The position numbers and the translations under genes were made by a program. Of a stretch of DNA of 64,000 bases, positions 1-10,640 are shown in pieces. The notes below the pieces were generated by a model. That model saw only the letters and a program-made list of their open reading frames with translations, had not been told where the DNA came from and made no database searches. This DNA comes from Hoplostethus atlanticus. Its lineage: Eukaryota > Chordata > Actinopteri > Trachichthyiformes > Trachichthyidae. The first letter of the stretch is position 1. Each line of letters begins with the position of its first letter. The stretch lies in contig JAXDDX010000039.1 in the NCBI GenBank assembly GCA_034670405.1, positions 3,011,001 to 3,075,000 on the forward strand, given 5' to 3'.

Positions 1-92
1 GAGGGATGGGATGTCTCACCACGGGACCTGTCTTCACGCCTGCCCTGCTGGACACTATGGACAGAGAGGGAAGGACATCAACCGCTGCATGA
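1..92 (+). CDS. rspo4: rspo4 exon: end of furin-like repeat 1 (truncated at window edge)
   Basis: The reading frame with codons starting at position 2 gives HHGTCLHACPAGHYGQRG followed by KDINRCM. The paired cysteines and the CPxGHYGxRG pattern match the end of the first furin-like repeat of R-spondins. The exon ends in phase 1 at a strong donor (A|GTACGT, GT at 93-94). Joining to 1019 restores RCMKCRSPDCEHC. The exon start lies outside the window. Confidence 0.78.
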   Translation, partial: GMGCLTTGPVFTPALLDTMDREGRTSTAA

Positions 93-106
93 GTACGTCT
101 GTAATA

Positions 107-145
<39 letters not shown>

Positions 146-172
146 GCCTGTCTGTCTGCCTGTCTGTCTCAG
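107..172. repeat. (TCTG)n tetranucleotide microsatellite
   Basis: About 16 TCTG/TCTG-variant units begin 15 bp after the rspo4 donor at 93. The repeat is close enough to the 5' splice site to influence it. No gene is seen in the rest of intron 93-1018 apart from a dispersed repeat. Confidence 0.9.
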
Positions 173-261
173 TTTTTTTGTCAGATGTACAGCACCAATA
201 AATTGTATACCAACCAACTTGTTAGAGATCGCAGCATTTTCATCTTATTCACTAAAAAATG

Positions 262-560
262 CACATGAAGTTGAGGTGGTGTGTACCTGGTGCTGCCCCG
301 GTGACAAAACCCACCGAGCACCAGACCTGATTGATCTCTCCCAGGATCTCTCTGGCTGTGTCGTCCAATTAGACCAAGCAGTAAATACATTATTACATAT
401 TTAAACAAACAGACATATGCACCAGAGAAGTCCATATGAAGTCCAAGATAATGCTTTCATTTTTTGTCTACTCAACTTTCCCTTTATACCCTATGTAGCC
501 TCATTTAGCTTAGACGCTATAAACCATTTTGACTTCTTTTAAATGGCGAATCAGTGTGAA
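262..560. repeat. Dispersed repeat, copy 1 (related to 23395-23580)
   Basis: This stretch shares a diverged but collinear match with 23395-23580. The match includes ACATATTTAAACAA / ACACATTTAAACAA, then GCACCAGAGAAGTCC, ATAATGCTTT, TGTAGCCTCA and TCTTTTAAATGG / TCTTTAAATGG. The copies are in the same orientation about 23 kb apart. I see no coding potential or terminal repeats, so the class is unknown. Confidence 0.6.
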
Positions 561-1018
561 TCAGTAGGAAGGTACAACTGTCCCTTATTCTGAGAGTGGA
601 GGAGTTACATGGTGCTGGACCAAACTCTTTACAAACGTCTTTATGTCACCTTTCAAAAGATCTCATATGCACTTAAATCATTTGGGGGAGTTTGTGTTGT
701 GAAACGTGTATCCAAAATGACAACTTCTCCTGAAAAGGTTTCACAAACCTGGGGGTGGTAGAGTTTTCTCCACCCATAGAGGAGCACGTAATCCTTCAAT
801 TGCAAGGTTTTCACCTGACAGTGACGATGTGCATGACCGGTGAGTGTATGGTGAGTGAATAGAATGGCATTCTGATGTGGTCATGTTGGTGACATAACAC
901 ACTCTCCCCCTGTGAAGACCTTGAACAGCCCAACTGGTGACTGTATGGTGAGTAGGGCGTGGTGTCACGGCTCGGGACAGTCTGCGGCGTTGCTAACGTC
1001 TTGTGTCCCTCCTCCCAG

Positions 1019-1156
1019 AGTGTCGGTCTCCGGACTGCGAGCACTGCTTCAGCCGGGACTTCTGCACCAAGTGTAAGCCTGGCTTCCTGCTGTACAAAGG
1101 CAAGTGTCTGAGCCGCTGTCCGGAGGGAACCTTCGCCCACCAGACGGACTGCCTCG
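1019..1156 (+). CDS. rspo4: rspo4 exon: furin-like repeat 2
   Basis: The acceptor is cctcctcccag|AG and the donor is CTCG|GTGAGT. The exon is 138 nt, phase 1 at both ends. It encodes KCRSPDCEHCFSRDFCTKC, then KPGFLLYKGKCLSRCPEG and TFAHQTDCL. The spacing CxxCFSxDFCTKCKxGF is diagnostic of the second furin-like repeat of R-spondins, the part that contacts LGR receptors. The YKGKCL and GTFAHQ segments favour RSPO4 over RSPO1-3. Confidence 0.88.
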
Positions 1157-1235
1157 GTGAGTGGTTTACCGACATGCTGGGAATGTTCCTCCCAAAGCTT
1201 TCAACCGGTTGGGCGGTTACTCAAAGGGACATTAA

Positions 1236-1690
1236 AGGGGAATTCCGGTATTTTTAAACCTGGGCTCTATTTGTACAAATTCGTCATTTATACTGCAAAA
1301 AGTTTTGGAATTGCTCCGGTAGACCAGAAACCTTTGTTTAACCTCTTCCTGCAACAACTCACCTCATCTTTCAGATTTCAGAGCCAGACTTCTCCTTGAG
1401 CCAGACTTCTGTTTCTGGTTAACCAAAGGTCTATCTCTGTAGGATCCTTTCTGTAATGTTGTCAGACACCAATAACAATCTGATCCTGTCAGTGGCAAAA
1501 ACAACTTTTAGTGGACGTACTTTGATCGGCGCACTTGCCCCGATTACGTTGCAGCCATAGCAGCCGGTTTCACGACTGCCGACTGAGGCGATCTACCGGA
1601 GCAATTCCAAAACTTTTTGTACCTATTTTGCGGTATAAATGACGAATTTGTACAAATAGAGCCCAGGTTTAAAAATACAGGAATTCCTTC
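1236..1690. mobile_element. MITE-like element with long terminal inverted repeats
   Basis: The left arm, about 1238-1328, runs GGAATTCCGGTATTTTTAAA, then the CCTGGGCTCTATTTGTACAA stretch, and ends near GCTCCGGTAGA. It is repeated in inverse orientation at about 1590-1688 with a few substitutions and a 12-base insertion. The arms are about 90 bp around a 260-bp unique centre. No transposase is visible. Target duplications are not clear, so the superfamily is not assigned. It lies in the rspo4 intron. Confidence 0.75.
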
Positions 1691-3355
1691 GACCTCTGGT
1701 ACAGCTCCCATCTAGTGACGGTGGCCTGTAATTGAAGCAAACAATAAAATAACATTTTCACAATAGAGAGGAGTAAGCTAGCTAATTAGAGCAGAGCAAC
1801 ACCAGAAACGTCTAGTGAAGAGGTGAAATATCAACGAGGCTTTTTAACCTTCGTAGCTGAGATGTCTCGTAGCACCGTCCTCCCCTAAACCGAGTACAGA
1901 CTGGAACGTGAGTCCTGAAAGCCAGAAATCTCAGCACCTGGTGAAGTGTTTGCTGAGTCATTGGTATTGATCAATAACCCTATCAATCCCCCGCAGATAT
2001 ATATATAGAGAGATATAAAATATCTCAAATTCACACCTGGGGCTTCTTTTGTAGATTTCTATTGCTGTTCCAACTTCGACTGTGTGAACTGAAAGTGCAC
2101 CGATCCCGGCCCGCTACAAAAAGTAACTGCAATGGATATATCAGTGCAGCTAATGTGAGAGGTTTAATCAGCACCAGGCCTTTTCTGCAGACCTGTTCCT
2201 TTTATCTGACGGCCCCGCCTCTCTCTGGCTCCGTGGCCATCTGTAGTATTTCAGTTCTAGTATATCAATGTTCTGGTAAGTGATTTTTATCGTGTTTCTA
2301 GCTTTCAAGTCATGTGAAGTCACTGAAATTTCACCCGTTTCATTAAAATGTGGCACAAGGAACAAGGAAAACAAATCTTGAAATAAGAAACGGAGCATTT
2401 AGACATTTTCAAAGACTTTGGTCAGTTGTTTTAAAAGCTCGATGACGTGTACAAGGTAAAAAAATGCTCACTTGGTTTGCTGCTTTTTGCGCGGCACCAT
2501 AGACCCCGTAGATCCACGCTGGTCCTTTTTCCCAGAAGCCATTTCTTTCCCCTGGCGGCAGCACCTCTCTCCGGGCCTGTGAACCCTGACCGATGGTGTT
2601 TCACGTCTCTCTCTTGACTGTATCTTTTCCGTCGGAGCACCAAGCTTTCGTTGCACACATGATTCCCGTTAGAGGGTCTTCGCAGATGGTTTATAATTTA
2701 TCTTCATGTCTTTGTTGTGCATAATCCCTCCCTCTGAAGTAAGTGAGATATATTACGGATCTCGCTCATCGGTTTGTGTTTGGGTCTCCAGATTGCCCCT
2801 CTGCTGCCCACCTGCACCATCTGTAGCTACTGTTGCTTCTTGGCATCGTGGTCACATCTGGGTTGTGTGGTGATGTTGGCTTTCGTGTCCAAGAAACCAA
2901 GAAAGTTCCAGAAATGTTGTCCAATCTCGACCACGGTTGTCTTTGACAGCATGGAAGCTTATGGGTGACATCACACATCAGCAGCCAATCACTCCTAGCG
3001 TTGCTATGTGTCCCACCTTCAGCTAGCAATCATCTCGCTCAAATCACAGCAGCGTGGTTAATAGCTTTATGCACTGCCAACATGGCTGTCAAATAGAGAC
3101 TTAATGGGTTTTGGTAACCATTTATTGTTTCTTCTTTAGCTTAGCCAAACATTTACTGCAATTATCTGTTTTCTCATATTTTTTGTAAGATGTCCTTTTT
3201 TTATCAATCTGACGATATGATGCATCTTTTAAAAGCATCTTTAGTACTTTTCAGTACTACTTTGAAGTATTCTTTCTCATGTGTCAGTTTGATCTGATTG
3301 GAACTGAAGCAGGTTTTCTCTCTCTCCTTCCTCACCCCCGTTCCTCCCCTTTTAG
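1691..3355. other. rspo4 intron, no gene seen
   Basis: This is the remainder of the intron between furin repeat 2 and TSP1. Short open frames occur on both strands but none has family-like composition, start context or splice support. AT-rich tract ATATATATAGAGAGATATA lies near 1998. Nothing else is recognised. Confidence 0.6.
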
Positions 3356-3562
3356 AGGATTGTCTTCTAGCTCCGGTGGGAGAGTGGAGCGACTGGAGCG
3401 CCTGTCTCCGTAATGGCGTCTCCTGTGGCTTCAGGTGGGGCAAGCAGACCAGGACCCGAGGGGCGGGGCTGTCCAGGAGAACTCCTGAAGAGAAAGCGGT
3501 ATCGCTCTGCCCGTCCCACAGCGAGACACAGAGGTGCAGGATGAAGAAAAGGTGTCCTAAAG
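3356..3562 (+). CDS. rspo4: rspo4 exon: thrombospondin type-1 domain
   Basis: The acceptor is ccccttttag|AGGAT and the donor is AAAG|GTAAGA. The exon is 207 nt, phase 1 at both ends. It encodes GEWSDWSACLRNGVSCGFRW, then GKQTRTRGAG, and ends SETQRCRMKKRCPKG. The WSxWSxC core, the CGF/GxxTRTR strand and the terminal C-K-rich segment match the R-spondin TSP1 domain, which binds heparan sulfate. If the following intron were retained, translation would continue for a short basic tail and stop at 3606. Confidence 0.88.
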
Positions 3563-3860
3563 GTAAGATGGAGGAAGGTGATGACGATGGAGGAAAAAGG
3601 AGGTAAATGTGAAAATGTGATCCTCTAGAGGTGAGAGGAAGGGATGGAGAGGAAGGTGGGAGCTAAGGAAGGATGGGGAGGATGGGTGAGGAAGAGATGC
3701 CCTAAAGGTAAGATGAAGAGAGGGAAAGATGGATGGAGAACGAGGGAGGGAGGAGGAAGGAAGGGAGAATGGGTGGTCGTACAGGTGAGAGGAAAGGAGG
3801 GAGCAAAAGAAGTGAGATGGGTGAGAAAGGGAGGAATCTGAATGAAATGTGTGCTTAAAG
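3541..3860. repeat. Tandem duplication of the rspo4 exon 3' edge and intron start
   Basis: The exon-donor stretch CCTAAAGGTAAGATG at 3556-3570 recurs at 3701-3715, preceded by AGAGATGC in place of AAGGTGTC. About 80 bp further on, GGTGAGAGGAAgGGA (3630) recurs at 3784. The spacing of 145-154 bp fits an old tandem duplication in a purine-rich sequence. The second copy keeps an intact-looking donor (AAAG|GTAAGA). Confidence 0.6.
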
Positions 3861-5160
3861 GACAACACCAGTTTGTCAGTTTGGTCCGTAGGTCACTTCA
3901 AGTATGAAGAAAGACCTTTTAGTTGGTTTTGGTTTTTATTCTGTGGATTCATAACTTAATAACTTCATCATTAGTGAAGAACCTTTAGCTGTCTGGCTAA
4001 CTTCACTCACTTCCTGTCAACAAAACAGGAAGTCTCGCAGGAAGGGAGATCTTCTGCCTTTGACAGTTCAAGAAGAGTTGAACTTTCTCTGAAGAATTAT
4101 CTTTGTCTGTTTCACCAAACCCTTAAAGACCCTGGCAGGTTGAGACACGTGTCATTAAAGTCATCTAACCATCAGTCAGAGTTGCTACAAGTTTTAATTT
4201 TCTCACTTTCAGGCTAATGCTAATCATGCTAATCACCAACAATTACTTAACATGCTGTTTGCACACCGACCAGAGCTAACCCAAATTCTCACTAGGAGGC
4301 AGATTTTTCATTTTATTTTTTTCCCAGTCAGCAGCTTGTATTTACAGTAAATCTGACATTTGAAGATGAAGAGAACGATAGCAGAGACCCTCGTCTGTCC
4401 GTCGCTCTCGTTTCCCCTCAGCCTAAAAATGGAGCTGTGTTTCTTTACGTTGGCCGCTCGGCGAGGGATAACATCTTAAAACATCACACCTCCTCATCTT
4501 CATCTGGGGTTACGGTTTCTTCCATCCAAGGGTATCCAGCCTCTCCGCAGAACGGCAGGTTCTCATTTATGGGGTTTTGTGGAACGATCGTGTCCAGGAC
4601 AAAACAGCCGCCTAACCTGGAAATAGACTCCAACAGAACCATTATACCGGTTCCAACTGCGATGAGGAGAACAACACCAGACTATGGTTGAGTTCCCTAT
4701 AATAACAATATAATAATAACTTTAAATGTATAGCACTTTTCAGACAACAATACAAATAATATAATACAGACAGGATTAAACAATAAAACATGAAAAGATC
4801 AAAAGAACAATAATACATTAAAAAATAATTTAAAAGGAGTAAAGCAGCAAAAGGAGGAGCCGGTCGATGACTTAAAAGCAGGTTGACTTTTTAGAGGTAT
4901 CAATTGAATCAATTGAGTTCAGCTCCATAGGATGAAGGATGATTCTCCACTAATCACACGTGTTGTGTACCTACGGGCCCTCCAACACCAAGTTGTTGTT
5001 GTGACCTTTTTTATTGCTCCATATTTTCGTGCTCTTACATTAAAAAAAAAACACAAGAAGCTCTGAAACATTGATATCATCCAGAGGAATGTACAAAACA
5101 ATGTTGTTTCTGCCTTTTCCCAATTAGTGAGACAGCCTACAGTCCTTTCTGCAGTATTGT
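3861..5160. other. rspo4 downstream intron or flank, no gene seen
   Basis: No exon or open frame with recognisable protein is seen. The segment 4695-4815 (AATAATATAATAATAACTTT, then TATAGCACTTTTC) resembles the 3' ends of fish retroelements that also occur near 8640, 12070 and 46000. Confidence 0.5.

Positions 5161-5162
<2 letters not shown>

Positions 5163-5232
<70 letters not shown>
5163..5232. repeat. (TG)n microsatellite, about 35 units
   Basis: This is an uninterrupted TG run of about 70 bp. It creates spurious open frames of Cys-Val or Thr-His on the two strands. Confidence 0.97.
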
Positions 5233-5236
<4 letters not shown>

Positions 5237-6325
5237 TCCACTTCTTCCATAATGGAAGGCATGTCGTTTGCTGTAATTATCATTATCATTGTCAGATAAT
5301 ATGTCCGGTGGCATTAGGAGAGGAAGAAAGTGGATCCAGCAGGGTCTGGCGTAGGGATATGACCCGTGGACCTAATAGCACCCATCTGGGATGAAAGGGT
5401 GCTGTGGCATCTCCCTGACATTCCTCTGTTGTCCCAGATTAGACAGCTCTAGTCTCTTAATTCCCGGTCTCATGTTTTCTTATTGTTTTCAGATGATGAG
5501 GAGGGATATGAGGTCTCATCTCCAGTCCACTGTCTCCTCTGTTTGCCTCCCCGTCTGTCCACCGGCGGCAGAGAGAAGATACGTAGCTTGTTTTCTTGGC
5601 TGTTCACACTGCCAGGGCAACGTCTCAGCAATACTAAACTCTTTCCACTGCATTTACCCCATTTCTTATCCACAACTGGTTCTCCTGCTGGTTAGAGAGA
5701 CCGCCACCCCTGTCAAAACCCTGACCTCTGACCCCTCTGGTGAAATGTGTCCCTGGATCTGGCATATGCCAAGATTCCTCAATACACTGTAAGGAATACG
5801 ATAACCCAAGTGCTCCCTGTGCATCTCACACATGACGACGGATTTCACAGAGGTTTTTGTCTCTCAGTGGTAAAGATGCTCACACTAGACGACCAGGCCA
5901 ACATGCCACACAGTTAATGGTTAATGAACTGAGATTATCCTGCAGACTCCTGATACGTCAGTGAAGTAAAACACAGAAAGAGAATTTGAGTAAAGCCATG
6001 GCTGTGAGTTGAGTCGGCTTCATCAGAAAAAAGCTGGGTAACGGTAACTAACTATTGACTACTATAACACTTTTGCCTCAGCTCACTGTAAACACTCGGC
6101 TCTCGCTGGTTACTGGTGGTCGGATCAGTCTGTGAGAGGATTGGTCAAGACTGGTCTGTGAACTCCTCACACTGCCAGATCTTTGCCGATCATTGGTCCT
6201 GATCAAGCCTCCGATCGGGATTCCCTCTCCGATTGTCAGGATGGGTCAATCTGGTGTCAATCGGTCCAATAATCCCAATAATCTTGTAGTCTGCCCCCGG
6301 CCTAAATCCCGTCATGTGTCCTACT
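5233..6325. other. Non-coding stretch between microsatellite and hAT element
   Basis: A 133-codon plus-strand frame at 5391-5792 has no recognisable domain and no splice or start support. I see nothing else in this segment. Confidence 0.5.
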
Positions 6326-6876
6326 CAGGGCCGGTTCTAGGCATGGGCACGGGGGGGCAATGCCCCACCAAATGCTCCGCCTGCCCCACCAACGCCAAGC
6401 GTCCCCGCCGGGCCCAGATCTGTTCTGGGTATTTTTAAACCAAAACAAATCACCCCTGTAGTGGATTGGCCGTAACTGTGCCGTAGTCCTGATTGGTTAG
6501 TGTGACAGTATAAAACTCGGAGACAACGAAGCTTCACTGTCACTTGTATGTGTTTGTCACAGCCTGTCACACTTGAGAGATTAGCTTGTAGAGAAAAACT
6601 TGAGTACACTTTTGGTAGTAAATGTAAATAATTTGATTTAATATTCATGATTAATTGCATGTGTATTTGTTATTATCGGTTTGTTATTATCGGTCTGCAT
6701 TAGGAGCTTTGCTGTTGGTGGTTTTAGGTTAACGTTAACGTTACTTGGCGAACGTTAGCTACCAGGCACACCGAAGTACAACTTGTCAGACAGTTGGTTA
6801 ATTTCAACATCGTTCTTGAAGCTACCATTAGGTAACGTTAGGTAACGTTACAGCGTTATTAAACTGAATAGATATC

Positions 6877-7272
6877 ATGCACCGATTTTTGGTTCCTAAA
6901 CCAAAGCAAAGTAATGCTGTTGCGGCTGCTGCTAGCTCGGCTCCGGGACCGCCGGCTCCCTCGCATCAAGCCCCCAGTTCAAGCAGCTCACCTTCCCCGC
7001 CCACCTCGCACCAACACCGGGCAGTTAGCGGTGCTGCTACTGACCCTAGTGAGTTAAATAATAGTTAATTTCCTAAACGAATGTTTAGCCAAACGGCTCG
7101 TTTAAGCCAAGCTGGTATCGGTCACGGCCGTGTCTGGAATACTCGACAAGTTTGCAAGTTTTCCGGCACAAATGACAGAGATATCGTTTTTAATCAAGAC
7201 GGGGTTTACTATTGGAAAGCAGCATTAGAAAAGGACAGGGGATACCAGAAGCATCTAGCCATTGCCATTTGA
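6877..7272 (+). pseudogene. hAT transposase N-terminal remnant
   Basis: Two frames, 6877-7068 and 7081-7272, are separated by stops and lie inside the hAT element. The second contains VCKFSGTNDRDIVFNQDG and WKAALEKDRGYQKHLA, which look like the zinc-finger segment N-terminal to the hAT DDE core. No RNase H-like catalytic core follows before the right terminus, so this is a decayed fragment. Confidence 0.6.
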
Positions 7273-7494
7273 ACGCTGCACAGAAATGGACAGAAGTGAA
7301 ACAGAGAGTGGAAACTGGTGAGACCATATCTATCATATATAGACCATATCTTGTCTATTGGGACAAACACAGATAGAGCCACTACTATTAACATGACATC
7401 ATCTACCAGAGACAACATTTAAAGGAGCCTCGCTCCAGTATAAAACCAATGTGACAAAGTGAATATAATCCAAAGTCCCTAAGGGTAACCCCCA

Positions 7495-7622
7495 CAAGTT
7501 CATACTAATGTGTTCATGTATATAGTTCATACTAATGTGTTCATGTATATAGTTCATACTAATGTGTTCATGTATATAGTTCATAATAATGTGTTCATGT
7601 ATATAGTTCATAATAGTTCATA
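7495..7622. repeat. 27-bp tandem repeat inside the hAT element
   Basis: Four to five copies of a unit close to AGTTCATACTAATGTGTTCA followed by TGTATAT. Later copies drift to AATAATG, then decay to TTCATAATAG. Confidence 0.85.
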
Positions 7623-7781
7623 ATTAGTTTATGCATGTTGCCTGTAGTAATAACATTTAAATAAGGAAAACACCCAGTAGACTGTAGTACAACATACTGT
7701 GATATCAATAAAAAGTTGCCCACCCAAAATCTCTGATTGCCCCCCGAATCAAAGCAGTCTAGAACCGGGCCTGGTCCTACT

Positions 7782-10180
7782 CGACTGCCAGTTTGGTTTC
7801 ATATGACAAAAATTGAAAAGCGTCTTGATTCTGTTGCATTTTGACTCTGAATCAGCAGCCAGTCAGTCGACCGCGACGTGAGGCGTCGAAGAGTTGCCTG
7901 GTTCGTGTGGCCAACTCCATCATTAGGTACAAGCACATAAACAAAGCAACCAAAACAGATGACATGGGCCGCATGCCCTTCACCCATTAGGGTTTAGTCC
8001 ATCACAAATCACTGCTTGGAAATGTATTTAGCAAACTGGAAAAGATAACAAATCACCAGCGGTACAATTATATCCTACCCACATGTTGATAACTGACACG
8101 GCCTCTTCCACAGTCCCGTCTGTACATGTATAAAATGACTTTAGTGGCTACAGACACATGTTTGGGGTTAGTCTGAGAGCTTATTAAACTGTATTTATGG
8201 CAGCGATAATCCCCAATACTTTCACTGATTTATCTCACATCATTTAAAGAAAGGGCGTTGGGAGTGCAGCTCTCATTTAGGACGCAATGCGTTGCCCTCG
8301 CTATAAAATTGAAAGAAGCTGCATAGCTAGTATTTTATGATGCAGTGCAACACGAGTGTAAACCGGAGTCAGACAGTGGTATCCATGGTAGAAGACCAGC
8401 ATGCATCGAACCCCCTTATCACGTGTGTGTCCTCCATCACCGTTGTGTTAGTGCTGCAGCCTGTTGAATGCTGTTAAGTACAGTTGAATGGATGTATCGT
8501 GATGGATGCTGAAAAACAACAGATTCATCTTCACAAGCAATTCCTCCAGCGTTGGTGCATCTGGTGCAATATTGAGTTTCATGCACTGAACGCAGCATAA
8601 ATCAAGTGCAGGCGCGGTGCAGTCCCACGGGCAGTCATCATCATAATAATGCATTATATTTGTATAGTGCTTTTCTCTGCACTCAAAGACGCTTTACATC
8701 AAAAACACAACCAAGAATTACAATAAAAAAGAGAGAGAGAGAAACAGCCAAGCGACAGCGAGCCAGAGAGCATTCAGAAAAACAACTTCATCCAGAACAA
8801 AAGTGATTTTAAAATATATATAATTTTCTTTCCTGGCACGTTGACATGAGTGGTTATGGAAGTTGGTGAGGGGATTTGGTGTAAACAGACAATAGAAACA
8901 ATAGATAATCTCAGAAATTCACATTGACAATCAAATGACGTGGACTGCTTTTGAAACGTGTAGAAAACCTTCATCAGTTTAGACTGAATCTATGAGGCTT
9001 ATATGAGGAGTGATGCTGACTTCAGCCCCTGAACCTGGATCAGTCCTATTTTAAAGGGCTGCTAGTGAATATACTTCACAATGACATTTGGAGCTCAGAC
9101 CAAAAAAATAAATGCACCCAAAGCACATGCCGTCCCTCTGATCTCGCCTCGGTTTTTGTTTTGTTTACGAGAGTCTCTCCCAAAAACTAGAAACACAGCA
9201 GAGCCAGGGTTCTAGTCTGTGATGTTAACAAGCGACACTCTTTGGAGCTGCTCCATCAGCCGAGAATAGAGACCACGTGTGACCTCGTGGTTTTGTTGGG
9301 GACACCGTGATACAATCCAGACTGTTTTCACGAGGATATGAGATCACTTTCTGGTCTGGAGCTGTTAGCACAACAACAAGATGAAGCTCATTTAGGTGTA
9401 AAAGCACAAACAAACTCACAGCCAGCCTCTTAATCATTTACAATGGTGACTTAATGGAGACATGAGGGATGGGGGCGGGGGGTCTACCATGGCTACCACT
9501 GCATGTTGTAACGCCATGAGACAGTTGTACTGACTGAGATTGAGCGTTGTGGAGCGGGGACATGAAATCAGATGCCACAGATTTGATTGTGAAGATTTCT
9601 AAACCCTAGTGGAGGATACTGGACAGGAAAAACAAGAAGATCATGTGATCTAAAGTAGCTAACCCAATCAGGTTAAAGCAATATATTGAGATTATAACGT
9701 TGAAGTGACACGTTTTCTCTAATAACCTGGTTTAAATGGATTAAATTCATCTAACTATCATCTATCTACTCGCCATGTTGTTTGCTTTTAAAAACAACGT
9801 CTGGTGGTGACATGCACAGTTTGGAAAACAAGTCTGAGGCATGACCCAATGAATCAAGATTGAAATTTAGCAGTGTTAACGGGCTATGCCTCCTATTGGC
9901 TTAATCTGGTTGAGATTAAATGTAAACGTACTCTGTTGAAGACAAATCCAATGTGGAGGGAGTTCATTTGGCTCAGACGGTTCTCAGACTGAGCTACTTT
10001 AAAGAATTAGACTTTTCCTTCTCATCTCATCACGTCTTCTTTACGTAAATGTTTTCCAACATGGCTGTTGACTGTATTTACAGAAGTACGTTGGATGGAA
10101 GAAATAGGAAGTAGTTTGAGGTTGAAACATTGCGGCGGATGGGCGGAGACATTTACCTTCAACTCCGACGACCCGGGCTC
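7782..10180. other. Intergenic or intronic stretch, no gene seen
   Basis: At 8640-8710 an ATAATGCATTATATTTGTATAG + TGCTTTTCT segment followed by GACGCTTTACATC looks like a fish retroelement tail. A GA-rich tract follows at 8728-8745. No exon is recognised. Confidence 0.45.
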
Positions 10181-10221
10181 AATTCCAAAAAGTTTTCATT
10201 TTCAGAAAAGGTTTTCTTATT

Positions 10222-10640
10222 TCACCATGACCTAACCCTAACCCTAACCCTGACCTTTAACCCTCACCCTAGACCTGACCTTTAACCCTAACCCTAAACC
10301 TGACCTTTAACCCTCACCCTAAACCTGACCTTTAACCCTAACCTTTAAGTTTTCATTTTCAGAAAAAGTTTTCTTATTTCACCATGACCTAATCCTGACC
10401 TTTAACCCTAACCCTGACCTTTAACCCTCACCCTAAACCTGACCTTTAACCCTAACCTTTAACAATAACCCTGACCTTTAACCCACACCCTAACCCTGAC
10501 CTTTAACCCTCACTCTAAACCTGACCTTTAACCCTAACCCTGACCTTTAACCCTCACCCTAACCCTGACCTTTAACCCTCACCCTAAACCTGACCTTTAA
10601 CCCTCACCCTAACCCTGACCTTTAACCCTGACCTTAACCA
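10222..10640. repeat. Degenerate telomere-like CCCTAA / CCTTTAACCCT repeat
   Basis: The array mixes CCCTAACCCTAACCCT with a longer composite unit CCCTGACCTTTAACCCT(C/A)ACC. A 50-bp lead-in, GTTTTCATTTTCAGAAAAGG followed by TTTTCTTATTTCACCATGAC, occurs at about 10192-10230 and again at about 10347-10387. The array therefore grew at least once by block duplication. Confidence 0.85.

Larger units (their letters stand above)
1..3562 (+). other. rspo4: rspo4-like R-spondin gene, 3' part (overview)
   Basis: Three exons (1-92, 1019-1156, 3356-3562) join in frame through phase-1 GT-AG introns. They give the end of furin-like repeat 1, furin-like repeat 2 and a TSP1 domain, in R-spondin order. R-spondins are secreted Wnt agonists that bind LGR4-6 and RNF43/ZNRF3 through the furin repeats and heparan sulfate through TSP1 and the basic tail. 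Assignment to rspo4 rests on remembered family features, such as the YKGKCL...CP.GT.AHQ stretch at the end of furin repeat 2; RSPO1-3 have a different residue pattern there. The signal peptide and first exons lie left of the window. The C-terminal exon is unresolved (candidate at 18480-18619). The neighbouring chd6-like gene is convergent. Confidence 0.8.
6326..7773 (+). mobile_element. hAT element, internally deleted, with exact 8-bp target duplication
   Basis: The ends are CAGGGCCGGTTCTAG (6326-6340) and CTAGAACCGGGCCTG (7759-7773), near-perfect inverted repeats. They are flanked by identical 8-bp direct repeats GTCCTACT at 6318-6325 and 7774-7781, the hallmark of hAT insertion. Inside, the plus strand keeps two transposase-like pieces. 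One is at 6877-7068 (a Pro/Ser-rich N terminus after MHRFLVPKPKQ). The other is at 7081-7272, where GVYYWKAALEKDRGYQKHLA resembles the TTF/ZMYM-type zinc-finger region of hAT transposases. The catalytic part is missing, so it is not autonomous. Confidence 0.88.

Noticed and set aside
1-3562. Identification of the R-spondin as rspo1, rspo2 or rspo3
   Set aside because: Those paralogues have KxGxYLHxGxC in furin repeat 2. Here GFLLYKGKCL...GTFAHQ follows the RSPO4 pattern. Only moderately certain without alignment.
5391-5792. 133-codon plus-strand frame
   Set aside because: Composition is not coding-like and no family is recognised. It lies in the presumed rspo4 intron.
8606-8806. Basic plus-strand frame (KKRERETAKRQRAREH) as the rspo4 tail
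   Set aside because: It lies in a retroelement-tail-like sequence followed by a GA run, with no pyrimidine tract or acceptor before it.
10222-10640. A true telomere or chromosome end
   Set aside because: The units are degenerate, mixed with CCTTTAACCCT variants, and gene sequence lies on both sides.
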